Under the pieces are notes generated by a model. That model saw nothing but the letters and a program-made list of their open reading frames with translations, was not told where the DNA came from and made no database searches. 64,000 bases of DNA, taken from Bacteroides sp. 51. GTDB lineage: Bacteria; Bacteroidota; Bacteroidia; Bacteroidales; Bacteroidaceae. Position 1 is the first letter of the stretch. The number at the start of each line of letters is the position of its first letter. Position numbers and translations under genes: made by a program. Location of the stretch: contig NZ_QVMI01000006.1 in the NCBI RefSeq assembly GCF_010500965.1, positions 95,977-159,976 on the forward strand. The letters are read 5' to 3'. Shown in pieces: positions 55,476 through 64,000 of this stretch.

Positions 55476-57020
55476 ATGAAATCATTATTTAAAACCATAG
55501 GCATAGCTTGCTTAACTATATTAACCGCTTGTACTCCCAGCGGCAATACCAATTACTATTTCGATGCAGTTAGCGGTAGCGATTCCAATACCGGAACCAC
55601 TCCATCCCAACCGTTCAAAAGCTTAAGTAAACTGAATGATCTTACCGTTAATCCAGGCGATAGCATCTTACTCAAGTCAGGTTGTGTATTTACGGAAAAG
55701 TTCTTCTTCTCTGGTAAAGGCGAACCGGGCAACCCTATTGTTATCGGCAAATACGACGGAGAAGCCATGCCACATATAAAAGGAGATGCAACACATCTGG
55801 AAATGGTTCACCTGCATAACGTCGAGCATATCATCGTTCGCGATCTTGAAATATCCAATAAAGGCGAAAAGATCCGCCCTCATTTAAGCGGACTGTTTGT
55901 CGAAATCTACAATTACGGAAAAGCAGAGAATATTACTCTTGACAACCTTTTTATCCATGATGTATACGGTTCGCTGATCAAAGGCGAAGGACATGAACAT
56001 GAAGATGCAGGGGGCGGACAAGCCATGATGTTACGAAACTTCAGAGATGATGGTACAGACTCTATTCCTTCCTACTTCGATGGATTATTGGTGCAAAACT
56101 GCCTGATTAAAGATTCTCAGCGCAATGGCATTATCATGTGGGGCAATTGGATCAGAAAGCAATGGCTACCCAGTGTAAATGTTGTCATTCGCAATAATAT
56201 ATTAGATGGAGTACCCGGCGACGGAATCGTTCCTACGGCATGTGATGGTGCAATCGTAGAATACAATGTAATGAAGAACTGCCCACCTACGCTCCCTGCA
56301 ACCGAAGCATGCGATGGTATCTGGCCTTTCTCAAGCGATAATACCATCGTACAGTATAATGTAGTAAGCGGGCATAAATCTCAAACTGATGGATATGGTT
56401 TTGATTCAGATTACAATAGCAACAATTCATTATTTCAGTTCAACCTGAGTGATAATAGTGAAGGTGGTTTTCTACTGCTTTGTAATTCCGGTGGCTGGCC
56501 CGAAGATTGGAGCGCTGGGAACAAAGGTACCGTAGTGAAATACAATATAAGCATCAACGACGGTATCCGGAAGCATATTGTAACTGAAAAGAAAACCGAA
56601 CATTATTCGCCCGTTATCCATGTCACAGGCCCGACACGTAATAGCACGATTGAGAAGAATATCTTTTATATCTGTAAAAAAGAATTGCCTCAGATGGATA
56701 AACGCCTTGTTCACTCCGACGATTGGCGTGGATACGCAGATAGTACTTATTTCAAAAACAATTATATCTTTGTAGAAGAACCCACATTAGCATTCGATGC
56801 AACGGAGTCGACCCATAATTTTATAGAAGATAATCTGTATGTTGGTCCGTTAAAATATACCGGAGCAGGCTTTAAAGCCTATAAAGGAAAGTTTGATAAG
56901 GCGATGTGGTATAATGCCGAAGATGAAAACTGGCATAAACTGGTTGAATTCGTAAAAGATAAGAAAGTAATGCTAAATGAAGAGGAATTCTCTGTATGGG
57001 ATATAATCGGATATAACTGA
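55476..57020 (+). CDS. right-handed parallel beta-helix lipoprotein
   Basis: A 514-residue lipoprotein (lipobox LTAC) with a DAVSGSDSNTGTTPSQPFKSL opening, typical of secreted beta-helix proteins related to pectate lyases and polysaccharide hydrolases. The repeated coils (RDLEISNKGEKI, VVIRNNILDGVPGDGI, TIVQYNVVSGH, FQFNLSDNSEGGF) can be followed through most of the chain. No catalytic set of a named PL or GH family could be assigned. Candidates are a divergent polysaccharide lyase, an alpha-galactanase-like hydrolase or a binding protein. Position in the operon makes a role on the same plant-like polysaccharide likely. Confidence 0.75.
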   Translation: MKSLFKTIGIACLTILTACTPSGNTNYYFDAVSGSDSNTGTTPSQPFKSLSKLNDLTVNPGDSILLKSGCVFTEKFFFSGKGEPGNPIVIGKYDGEAMPHIKGDATHLEMVHLHNVEHIIVRDLEISNKGEKIRPHLSGLFVEIYNYGKAENITLDNLFIHDVYGSLIKGEGHEHEDAGGGQAMMLRNFRDDGTDSIPSYFDGLLVQNCLIKDSQRNGIIMWGNWIRKQWLPSVNVVIRNNILDGVPGDGIVPTACDGAIVEYNVMKNCPPTLPATEACDGIWPFSSDNTIVQYNVVSGHKSQTDGYGFDSDYNSNNSLFQFNLSDNSEGGFLLLCNSGGWPEDWSAGNKGTVVKYNISINDGIRKHIVTEKKTEHYSPVIHVTGPTRNSTIEKNIFYICKKELPQMDKRLVHSDDWRGYADSTYFKNNYIFVEEPTLAFDATESTHNFIEDNLYVGPLKYTGAGFKAYKGKFDKAMWYNAEDENWHKLVEFVKDKKVMLNEEEFSVWDIIGYN

Positions 57021-57028
57021 TCGTAGCT

Positions 57029-58471
57029 ATGATATTTAGGAGTCCTATATATATGTTGCTACTACTCACCACCCTGTTGGTTTCGTGTAGCAAGAAAACT
57101 CCCGGAGTAATAACGCTTCACGTATATCCGGACAGTGTGGTGAACGACATATCCAACCATCCGATAGGAATCAATCTGAGCTACTTTATGGACGGTGGAC
57201 GCTTTCCTAATCCTGAAAGAACTGTTACAGAAGCCCTTCGAGAGATGGGGGTAAGGTACTTGCGTTATCCGGGTGGTGAAAAATCAGATCTCTATATGTT
57301 TAGTGCTCCACCTTATAAAAAATCGAATCCCACGGTAACTCGTACAATAGCCATTGAAGACTATCCGGGAATGTTTACACCCGATGGCGAACTGGTTTAT
57401 GACCCTTTGGATTTTGATGAGTTCATGGAATTATGTCATTCTTTACATGCTGAACCTATTATTGTAGTTGCAGCCGATCGTTATTTGCTTCCCGAAGTAG
57501 AAGGTAAGCGTTCTGCAAAAAGAGAAGCGTTGATTGAGCATGCGGCAGAATGGGTTCGTTATGCCAATATCACAAAGAAATATGGCGTTCGTTATTGGAT
57601 GATTGGGAATGAAAGCTGGAACAAGAACAATATCAATTCCAATGCAGATATTTATGCGCAGGATGTAATTGCTTTCTCAAAAGCGATGAAAGCTGTAGAT
57701 TCTTCAATTCTGATTATACCTAATGGTGAAAGTGATGAATTCTTTAAGGCTGTAATCACTCAGGCTGGAGATTATATTGACCGTTTGTGTGTTAGTAACT
57801 ATGGTGTATTTGATTTTCATGAAGGATACCAGACGTATAGCGATTCAACCAAATGCCTGATATGGCCTGCTCAAACGGCACTGAATGCCATGAACAAATA
57901 CGCTACCCAAGAACAGTTGGACCGTTGGAAAATGATTGTGGCCGAGTACGGAACAATTGATTGGTTCGGCTTGTGGAAAGGGACAAATGATATGGGACAT
58001 GCCATTGTTTCTTTTGATATGACCGGACAGTTGTTAATGGAACCACAAATTGAGTTCTCGTGTTTCTGGAATACACGTTGGATTGAAAATGAAAACCGTC
58101 CTCTTACTGATCACGATGCATTGGATATGAATGGGAATATAAATCCGACAGGCGTATCATTGAAAATCTGGGGTAATTATTTGGGTAAACAAATGGTAAA
58201 GAGTGAATCAGATGGAAGTATTATAACCTATTCAAGCATAGATAAAGAGCAACAATTATTATATGTGTATGTTATAAATAAAAAAGAAACTCCTTGTAGC
58301 CTGAGGCTTGAAATCGAAAGTAATAAAACAACTCTTTTGGCTCGGGGCTGGGAATATTTTGGTAATTTGCCCGATGATGTAAATCCGGTATGGCAAAGTA
58401 AAACGGTTAATGGTGAATATGTTGATCTTAAAGGGTATTCAATAACGGTATTGGAGTATAAACTGAAATGA
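57029..58471 (+). CDS. GH51-like clan GH-A glycosidase lipoprotein
   Basis: A 480-residue lipoprotein (lipobox LLVSC) with a TIM barrel related to alpha-L-arabinofuranosidases. HPIGINLSYF and GVRYLRYPGGEKSD resemble the opening of GH51/GH39 barrels. Glu195 in IGNES is the candidate acid/base and Glu306 in VAEYGT the candidate nucleophile; the spacing is that of clan GH-A. The C-terminal beta-sandwich completes the usual fold. An agarase-like or GH39 assignment is possible. The stop overlaps the next start (ATGA), coupling this gene to the HTCS. Confidence 0.75.
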   Translation: MIFRSPIYMLLLLTTLLVSCSKKTPGVITLHVYPDSVVNDISNHPIGINLSYFMDGGRFPNPERTVTEALREMGVRYLRYPGGEKSDLYMFSAPPYKKSNPTVTRTIAIEDYPGMFTPDGELVYDPLDFDEFMELCHSLHAEPIIVVAADRYLLPEVEGKRSAKREALIEHAAEWVRYANITKKYGVRYWMIGNESWNKNNINSNADIYAQDVIAFSKAMKAVDSSILIIPNGESDEFFKAVITQAGDYIDRLCVSNYGVFDFHEGYQTYSDSTKCLIWPAQTALNAMNKYATQEQLDRWKMIVAEYGTIDWFGLWKGTNDMGHAIVSFDMTGQLLMEPQIEFSCFWNTRWIENENRPLTDHDALDMNGNINPTGVSLKIWGNYLGKQMVKSESDGSIITYSSIDKEQQLLYVYVINKKETPCSLRLEIESNKTTLLARGWEYFGNLPDDVNPVWQSKTVNGEYVDLKGYSITVLEYKLK

Positions 58472-61400
58472 ATTTATTAATGTCTCCCACCACCTCCCCC
58501 CTTCGGGGTACTCCTCCTCGGGAAGGAGGAGAGTTCACAATAATAAACCGCTTCATAACGATACTTTTTCTTCTGGTCTTGTCTGTATCTTCTTTTTCTC
58601 AGGAATATACGCACTATACAACCATAGATGGCTTATCGGGTACCGATGTTACTGCCATCTGTGAGAATGAGAATTTTCTATGGATCGCAACGAACGATGG
58701 ATTGAACCGTTTCGACGGAAAGGAATTCAAAGTCTACCGAAGCGATAATTCTACTACAAACAGCCTTACCGAGAATAATATCGAAACGCTGATGTTCGAT
58801 TCGCAGGGACTTTTATGGATTGGCTTGAAAACAGGTGGCGTGGATATCTTTAACCCCAGAAAGAATAAATTCACCCATATTAGCGAGATGGTAAAAGAGT
58901 ATCCTCAACGAGTGATATCTATCTACGAAGATTCACAAAAGAACATCTGGTTGGGGAGTTGGGAAAATGGACTATACCAATTGTCGCCGGATAGTACAGG
59001 TGAGATGTCTTATCAGGTTTCCAGACATTATCCGCAGAATATTGTATCGAGCATAGTAGAGAAACCTATGGGTAAACTTTGGTTGGGAACATATTATGGC
59101 TATTTCTTATATGATATTGAGAAAAAAAAGGATATAAAACTCAATGAAAACAAGTATGCCATAACCCAATTCCTGGATACCGGGGAAAAGAATAGTTTAT
59201 GGTTTTCTACATGGACGGATGGGTTATGTAAACTGGAATGGGATGAAAAAACATACTCTGTTACAGAAAAGTTCATAACCAAAGATATTATTGATATATA
59301 TTGTATATTCCCTTCTGTTGACCATAAACTTTATCTGGGTACATGGGGCGATGGGGTGAAAGTGGCCGATATACATGCGCATGCACCTCTTAAGTCTTTA
59401 TCTATGAATGCCCCTGTCATTCAGTCTTTCTTTAGAGATAAATACAATCGATTGTGGATAGGAACATATGGCATGGGATTGTATCGGCTTGACGATAAAG
59501 ACAAGGGAATAACTCCTCTTTCTCCAATCAACCAAAATGGTTATTCTGCGGCTTATGCTCTACACGACTTTGGTTATGGCAGTTTGCTGGTAGGCTCACA
59601 GGGTGACGGACTTTATTTGTACGATTTGAAAGCCCGTAAACTTAACCACAGGTTAATAAAGAATGCCGGAAATCTATTTCATAAATATATCCTGTCTCTT
59701 TACAAGGATGATGAGGTTTTGATTGTGGGAAATGATGATATTGGTATTCAATATGCCCCACTAAAAGGCAATGGAGATGCTAACTTCTCGCTTCAAACTT
59801 ATCATGCCCATAAGAACTTCGGTAAAGTGACATCTATATTCAAAAGCCATAATTCAACTTTCTGGATGGGAACGAAACAATTTGGGTTGGTATCCATGAA
59901 GTACAATCCGGTCAGGAAAATATTTACCGATTATGTTCATTATGATTCATTTGGAATGGACGAGATCACTGGTTTTTCGGAATCGAATGATGGACAAATA
60001 TGGATATCTTCTCACACTGGCATCTATTTATTTAACCCGGTTACGAATAAAGCGAAGACATATGGACAGCAGGTGCCGGAAATGGTTTATAGTTTGGCGG
60101 ACGATATTCAGAATAAATGTCTGTGGCTAGGAACATCCGGAGGTTTACGTAAACTGGAGTATACAAATGGAGGAGAAATAGAGAATCCGTTTCTATCGGA
60201 AATGCTGCCCGAAGGTGCTATTCGCGATGTGGTTCTCGATGCCTATAACAATGTCTGGTTTTCTGTGTCGAATCGTATCTTTTGCTATGTAAATGATAGT
60301 GGAGAGTTGAAAGAAATAAACCTCGGAGGTAAAAACAATCAGATACTGTTTTCTTCTGCCCGTTTTGAAGTAGAGGGAGCTAAATATGTAGTATTTGGCG
60401 GGACGAATCGCTTGTTGTTGATTGATCCGCAGATTGTGCTGAACCAACCGAATGAAACTCAGATATTGCTGACCGAATTGCAGATTGATCATCAGATCGT
60501 CAATGTAGGTCAAGAGGTATATGGTAAGGTAGTATTGAATGAAGATACCGAGTATGTAAATGCCATAACTTTGTCGTATCTCTGCAAATGGATAAGCTTG
60601 TCGTTTACCGAAATAGGTTGGGAAAACTATCATAACAGCTATCAATATCAAATAAAAGGATTTAGTGAAGACTGGCAATACCTGGATATTTCCAAGCCGA
60701 TTACGTTTTCACAACTGCCGGCGGGCAACTATACATTATTTATCCGTTCGAACAACAATACATCGCTGTCGGATCAAAACGATCCGCTTTGGAGCCTTTA
60801 TATTGTGATTACTCCACCTTGGTGGCAAACGGGATGGTTCTATGCGACTTTATCATTTGTTATCATGCTTGCTTTGGTTACCTTGTTCTTTCTTGTAAAG
60901 AATCACTATAAAAAACGCCAGACGTTGCGGCTGAAGGAAATTGAGAAAAAGAAGAAAGAGGAACTGCTTCAGGAAAAAGAAAGTTTCTTTGCCGGACTTT
61001 CACACGACTTGTTGACGCCTTTTTCGCTGATTATGGCACCCATCAGTGATTTGATGCGCGATAAGGAGATTAACGAAGATCAACATGAGAAGTTGGAGAT
61101 CATTTCAAAAAATGCAGGCTTCCTTTCGGATATATTCAGCACAATTCTCGATTTTAAGCGGGCGGAATTGCTTGATACGGAGATTAAAGAGAAAAGTGTG
61201 GAGTTAGTGTCGTTTATCCGGATCATAGTTAATGCTTTTGATTATTTGGCTAAGTCCAATCATATTAGCCTGACTTATCATTCCGGTGTTTCCGATCTTC
61301 ATGTATCTGTTGATACGATAAAACTGGAACGTATTCTCTATAATATTATCAGCAATGCATTGAAATTCACCAAGGAAGAGGGTAAAATTGAAGTAGCGCT

Positions 61401-62463
61401 TTCTTATGATGCATTATCGGAAGTCTTTTATATAACCGTAAAAGATAATGGCATTGGTATTGAGCAGCAGAATCAACGGAGGGTGTTTGAAAAGTTTTAT
61501 CAGGAGGATAAAACTACCAGTTCGCAAGGGTTAGGGCTGGGACTGTATACAACCCGCAAATTCCTCCATCTGATGGATGGGGATATTTCAATAGAGTCTG
61601 TTCCACAAGAAGGCACCACAGTTACCATAAACCTTCCGGCTAAGAAAACGGATGGTATAGATACATCTGTTTCGGAAACAAACATAGAGCATGAATTCAC
61701 AATACTGCTTGTAGAGGATAACTTGCAATTACGAAGCTATTTGAAGAAGAAGCTCTCTGCTCACTTTGATGTAGCTGTAGCTGCAAACGGTGTTGAAGCA
61801 CTGGAATATATCAAAAATAATCTGCCGGAATTGGTTATCTCCGATGTGATGATGCCCGAGATGGATGGTCTGACGCTTTGTTCCACAATAAAGAATACAC
61901 CGATGTATTCGGATATCTTTGTAATTTTGCTTTCGGCTAAATCTTCTTCTGAAGATGAAATGCAGGGATACAAAGCCGGTGCGGATTTTTACTTGAAAAA
62001 GCCATTCGATCCGGATATTCTGATTAAGCATATGGTGAATGTATATGCTACCCGTCAGCAACGCCGGAAGCAGATTATCTCCGATTTGTTATCTCCGCAG
62101 AACGATCAGGTAGAGTCTCATCCGAAAGATGATTTTTTGAATAAAGCTATAAAAATCATAGAAGACCATCTAATGGATGAGAATTTTAAAATAGATGAGT
62201 TCGCCTCGGAAATGAACCTAAGTAAAACTGTTCTGCACCGGAAATTTAAGTTGATGCTTGGTGAAACGCCCAATGTTTTTATTCGGAATGTCCGGTTAAG
62301 AAAAGCGGCAAATATGCTGAAGGAAACAGATCTTTCCATATCTGAAATAGGTTATCTCACCGGATTTAGCCAGGCTCATTATTTTATCAAATGTTTTAAA
62401 GAAGTATATCAGGATACTCCAAAGAATTATAGAGTACACAATAAATTGAGTTCAGAACAATAA
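58468..62463 (+). CDS. hybrid two-component system regulator (HTCS) inside the locus 8 operon
   Basis: A 1331-residue inner-membrane regulator. The N-terminus is odd: the ATG at 58468 overlaps the previous stop and is followed by a repeat-derived stretch (SPTTSPLRGTPPREGGE) before the signal peptide core (FITILFLLVLSVSSFS). No later ATG, GTG or TTG suits the signal peptide. Reg_prop propeller repeats (WIATNDGL, WIGLKTGG, WLGSWENG), a Y_Y_Y domain and a membrane helix (about 790-812) follow. The kinase box is SHDLLTPFS with His846 (Asp-Leu-Leu-Thr rather than Glu-Leu-Arg-Thr). DNGIGI and GLGLGLY mark the ATPase. The receiver has Asp1126 in SDVMMPE and ends with an AraC-type domain (GFSQAHYFIKCFKEVYQ). 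It presumably controls the surrounding operon. Confidence 0.95.
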   Translation: MNLLMSPTTSPLRGTPPREGGEFTIINRFITILFLLVLSVSSFSQEYTHYTTIDGLSGTDVTAICENENFLWIATNDGLNRFDGKEFKVYRSDNSTTNSLTENNIETLMFDSQGLLWIGLKTGGVDIFNPRKNKFTHISEMVKEYPQRVISIYEDSQKNIWLGSWENGLYQLSPDSTGEMSYQVSRHYPQNIVSSIVEKPMGKLWLGTYYGYFLYDIEKKKDIKLNENKYAITQFLDTGEKNSLWFSTWTDGLCKLEWDEKTYSVTEKFITKDIIDIYCIFPSVDHKLYLGTWGDGVKVADIHAHAPLKSLSMNAPVIQSFFRDKYNRLWIGTYGMGLYRLDDKDKGITPLSPINQNGYSAAYALHDFGYGSLLVGSQGDGLYLYDLKARKLNHRLIKNAGNLFHKYILSLYKDDEVLIVGNDDIGIQYAPLKGNGDANFSLQTYHAHKNFGKVTSIFKSHNSTFWMGTKQFGLVSMKYNPVRKIFTDYVHYDSFGMDEITGFSESNDGQIWISSHTGIYLFNPVTNKAKTYGQQVPEMVYSLADDIQNKCLWLGTSGGLRKLEYTNGGEIENPFLSEMLPEGAIRDVVLDAYNNVWFSVSNRIFCYVNDSGELKEINLGGKNNQILFSSARFEVEGAKYVVFGGTNRLLLIDPQIVLNQPNETQILLTELQIDHQIVNVGQEVYGKVVLNEDTEYVNAITLSYLCKWISLSFTEIGWENYHNSYQYQIKGFSEDWQYLDISKPITFSQLPAGNYTLFIRSNNNTSLSDQNDPLWSLYIVITPPWWQTGWFYATLSFVIMLALVTLFFLVKNHYKKRQTLRLKEIEKKKKEELLQEKESFFAGLSHDLLTPFSLIMAPISDLMRDKEINEDQHEKLEIISKNAGFLSDIFSTILDFKRAELLDTEIKEKSVELVSFIRIIVNAFDYLAKSNHISLTYHSGVSDLHVSVDTIKLERILYNIISNALKFTKEEGKIEVALSYDALSEVFYITVKDNGIGIEQQNQRRVFEKFYQEDKTTSSQGLGLGLYTTRKFLHLMDGDISIESVPQEGTTVTINLPAKKTDGIDTSVSETNIEHEFTILLVEDNLQLRSYLKKKLSAHFDVAVAANGVEALEYIKNNLPELVISDVMMPEMDGLTLCSTIKNTPMYSDIFVILLSAKSSSEDEMQGYKAGADFYLKKPFDPDILIKHMVNVYATRQQRRKQIISDLLSPQNDQVESHPKDDFLNKAIKIIEDHLMDENFKIDEFASEMNLSKTVLHRKFKLMLGETPNVFIRNVRLRKAANMLKETDLSISEIGYLTGFSQAHYFIKCFKEVYQDTPKNYRVHNKLSSEQ
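58477..58535. repeat. GC-rich repeat inside the HTCS 5' end
   Basis: Two small hairpins in tandem (CCCC CTTC GGGG and CTCCTCCT CGGGA AGGAGGAG) form a stretch that is C/G-rich against an AT-rich gene. It looks like an interspersed repeat captured in frame. Confidence 0.55.
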
Positions 62464-62470
62464 TTAAATT

Positions 62471-64000
62471 ATGAAAAATAATCATCTTCTACCATTCAAA
62501 CCTTTTGCTCTTTTAGTACTGTTATTATGCATAACGTCCTATTCATACTCACAGAAACCTGATTATAGGTATGAAGTAGAATCACTTCTGTCTGAAATGA
62601 CCTTGGATGAGAAGATCGGGCAAATGAATCAACTGAATTTTGAAGGGCTGAATGACGAACTACTTCAAAAAGTAAAGCGAGGTGAGGTCGGTTCTTTGCT
62701 GAATGTAACAGACACCGAGGTCATAAATATACTCCAAAAAGCTGCTATTGAAAACGGTAATGGGATTCCATTAGTCATTGCCCGCGATGTCATACATGGA
62801 TATAAAACGATATTCCCGATTCCATTGGGACAAGCAGCATCCTTTGATCCGGAGGTCGCAAGGATTGGGGCATGCGTTGCTGCTGCTGAGGCTTCGGAAC
62901 ATGGTATCCGATGGACCTTTGCTCCGATGATCGACATTGCACGCGACGCACGCTGGGGACGAATCGCTGAAAGCCTGGGCGAAGACCCTTTTCTTTCTGC
63001 ACTCATGGGGGCGGCTATGGTGAGAGGTTTTCAAGGTGAAGATTTATCTCTACCGAATAATATAGCTGCCTGTGCCAAACACTTTGTAGGTTATGGTGCA
63101 GCCGAGGGCGGACGTGACTATAACAGCACAAGTATAACTCCTCTTGCTCTTAGAAATACCTATTTACCTCCTTTCCAAAAAGCAATAGATGAAGGTGTTG
63201 CTACTGTAATGACCTCATTCAATGATAATGATGGCATCCCCACATCCGGCAATTCGTATTTGCTGAAAGATGTGTTGCGCCAGGAAATGGAATTCAGGGG
63301 CGTAGTCGTTTCCGACTGGAATTCTGTTGGAGAAATGATAACTCATGGCTTTGCTGCCGATGGAAAAGATGCGGCTATGCTTTCCGCAAATGCAGGTTTA
63401 GATATGGAGATGAACACAGAGTTATATGTTACCCACCTGAAACAACTGGTGCAAGAAGGTAAAGTATCTGTTGCTGATATTGATAATTCTGTGCGCTACA
63501 TTTTACAAATGAAATTCCGTTTAGGCTTATTCTCCAATCCTTATGTGAAGATTAAAAAAACGTCTGTTGTTTATACAGATGCTCATTTGCAAGCTGCCAA
63601 AGAAGCCGCATTGAAATCGGCTATATTATTGAAGAATGAGAATAATACACTACCGCTAAAAGAAACGCAGAAGATTGCGGTTTTTGGCCCTATGGCCGAT
63701 GCTCCATACGATCAGTTAGGTACATGGATCTTTGATGGAGAAGCAAACCATACCGTAACTCCAATCGGTGCACTAAAGAGCGATAAAGCATATGAAAATA
63801 TTAAATTTACTTATGAAACGGCTTTGTCTCCCTCGCTTAAAGATGCCGATGTTGCTGTTGTATTCCTGGGCGAAGAATCTAAACTCTCGGGAGAAGCAAG
63901 TTCCTTGTCCGATATCAATCTTAGAGGTACTCAATCAGCTTTATTGAAAGAAATCAAAGCAACCGGAAAACCTGTTGTTCTTGTTATAATGGCCGGAAGA
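62471..64000 (+). CDS. GH3 beta-glycosidase, 5' part (cut by window end)
   Basis: Partial gene: 510 codons are read from the ATG at 62471 to the window edge without a stop. The signal peptide ends near SYSYSQ. The N-terminal barrel shows the GH3 signatures EMTLDEKIGQM, DVIHGYKTIFPIPLGQ, ARDARWGRIAESLGEDP, CAKHFVGYG and VVSDWNS, with Asp282 of SDW as the nucleophile. The second domain begins with AALKSAILLKNE. This is typical of periplasmic beta-glucosidase- or beta-xylosidase-like exo-enzymes finishing oligosaccharide breakdown. It starts 7 nt after the HTCS stop, so it belongs to the same transcription unit, and more genes probably follow beyond the window. Confidence 0.93.
   Translation, partial: MKNNHLLPFKPFALLVLLLCITSYSYSQKPDYRYEVESLLSEMTLDEKIGQMNQLNFEGLNDELLQKVKRGEVGSLLNVTDTEVINILQKAAIENGNGIPLVIARDVIHGYKTIFPIPLGQAASFDPEVARIGACVAAAEASEHGIRWTFAPMIDIARDARWGRIAESLGEDPFLSALMGAAMVRGFQGEDLSLPNNIAACAKHFVGYGAAEGGRDYNSTSITPLALRNTYLPPFQKAIDEGVATVMTSFNDNDGIPTSGNSYLLKDVLRQEMEFRGVVVSDWNSVGEMITHGFAADGKDAAMLSANAGLDMEMNTELYVTHLKQLVQEGKVSVADIDNSVRYILQMKFRLGLFSNPYVKIKKTSVVYTDAHLQAAKEAALKSAILLKNENNTLPLKETQKIAVFGPMADAPYDQLGTWIFDGEANHTVTPIGALKSDKAYENIKFTYETALSPSLKDADVAVVFLGEESKLSGEASSLSDINLRGTQSALLKEIKATGKPVVLVIMAGR

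Overview
The window looks like a chromosomal stretch from a gut-type Bacteroidales, most likely Bacteroides. The reasons are three SusC/SusD outer-membrane pairs, two one-polypeptide hybrid two-component regulators (HTCS) with beta-propeller sensors and AraC-type output, many lipoprotein or signal-peptide glycoside hydrolases, six sulfatases, and an anaerobic sulfatase maturase. No rRNA, tRNA, CRISPR array, transposase or integrase was recognised. No database search was possible, so family names rest on motifs and overall sequence resemblance.

Layout. (1) 1-506: non-coding, with C homopolymers and a long inverted repeat. (2) 507-7169, plus strand: SusC, SusD and a GH99/GH71-like lipoprotein, closed by a strong intrinsic terminator at 7224-7268. 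(3) 7470-11159, plus: a very large GH2 enzyme. (4) 11160-12456: non-coding, with a gene remnant and a degenerate array of roughly 21-22 bp periodicity. (5) 25216 down to 12457, minus: one compact operon of SusC, SusD, Ser-type sulfatase, Cys-type sulfatase, GH2, GH43-like and Cys-type sulfatase, with an HTCS transcribed divergently at 25511-29572. (6) 38796 down to 30048, minus: two Ser-type sulfatases, a TonB-dependent receptor without a SusD, another Ser-type sulfatase and the anSME. (7) 38993-39769, plus: a lone DUF5131 (Gp37/Gp68-like) protein. (8) 39986-64000, plus: SusC, SusD, two GH2, GH28-like, GH43-like, a clan GH-D-like enzyme, an SGNH acetylesterase, a beta-helix lipoprotein, a GH51-like enzyme, a second HTCS and the 5' part of a GH3 gene cut by the window end.

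How the parts work together. Loci 5 and 6 read as a degradation apparatus for a sulfated glycan: a receptor pair imports oligosaccharides, sulfatases remove sulfate, GH2 and GH43-like enzymes trim sugars, the HTCS senses a breakdown product, and the anSME converts the Ser or Cys of every sulfatase to formylglycine. Locus 8 has the enzyme mix of a pectin side-chain or arabinogalactan utilisation locus (GH28, GH2, GH43, GH51, acetylesterase), with its own HTCS inside the operon. Locus 2 has too few enzymes to name a substrate.

The non-coding DNA is rich in inverted repeats. The most striking is a family of three elements (109-200, 29810-29901, 49440-49531), each with two 40-nt arms around exactly 12 nt. 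Two other repeats reach into coding sequence, at the N-terminus of the second HTCS and the C-terminus of one sulfatase.
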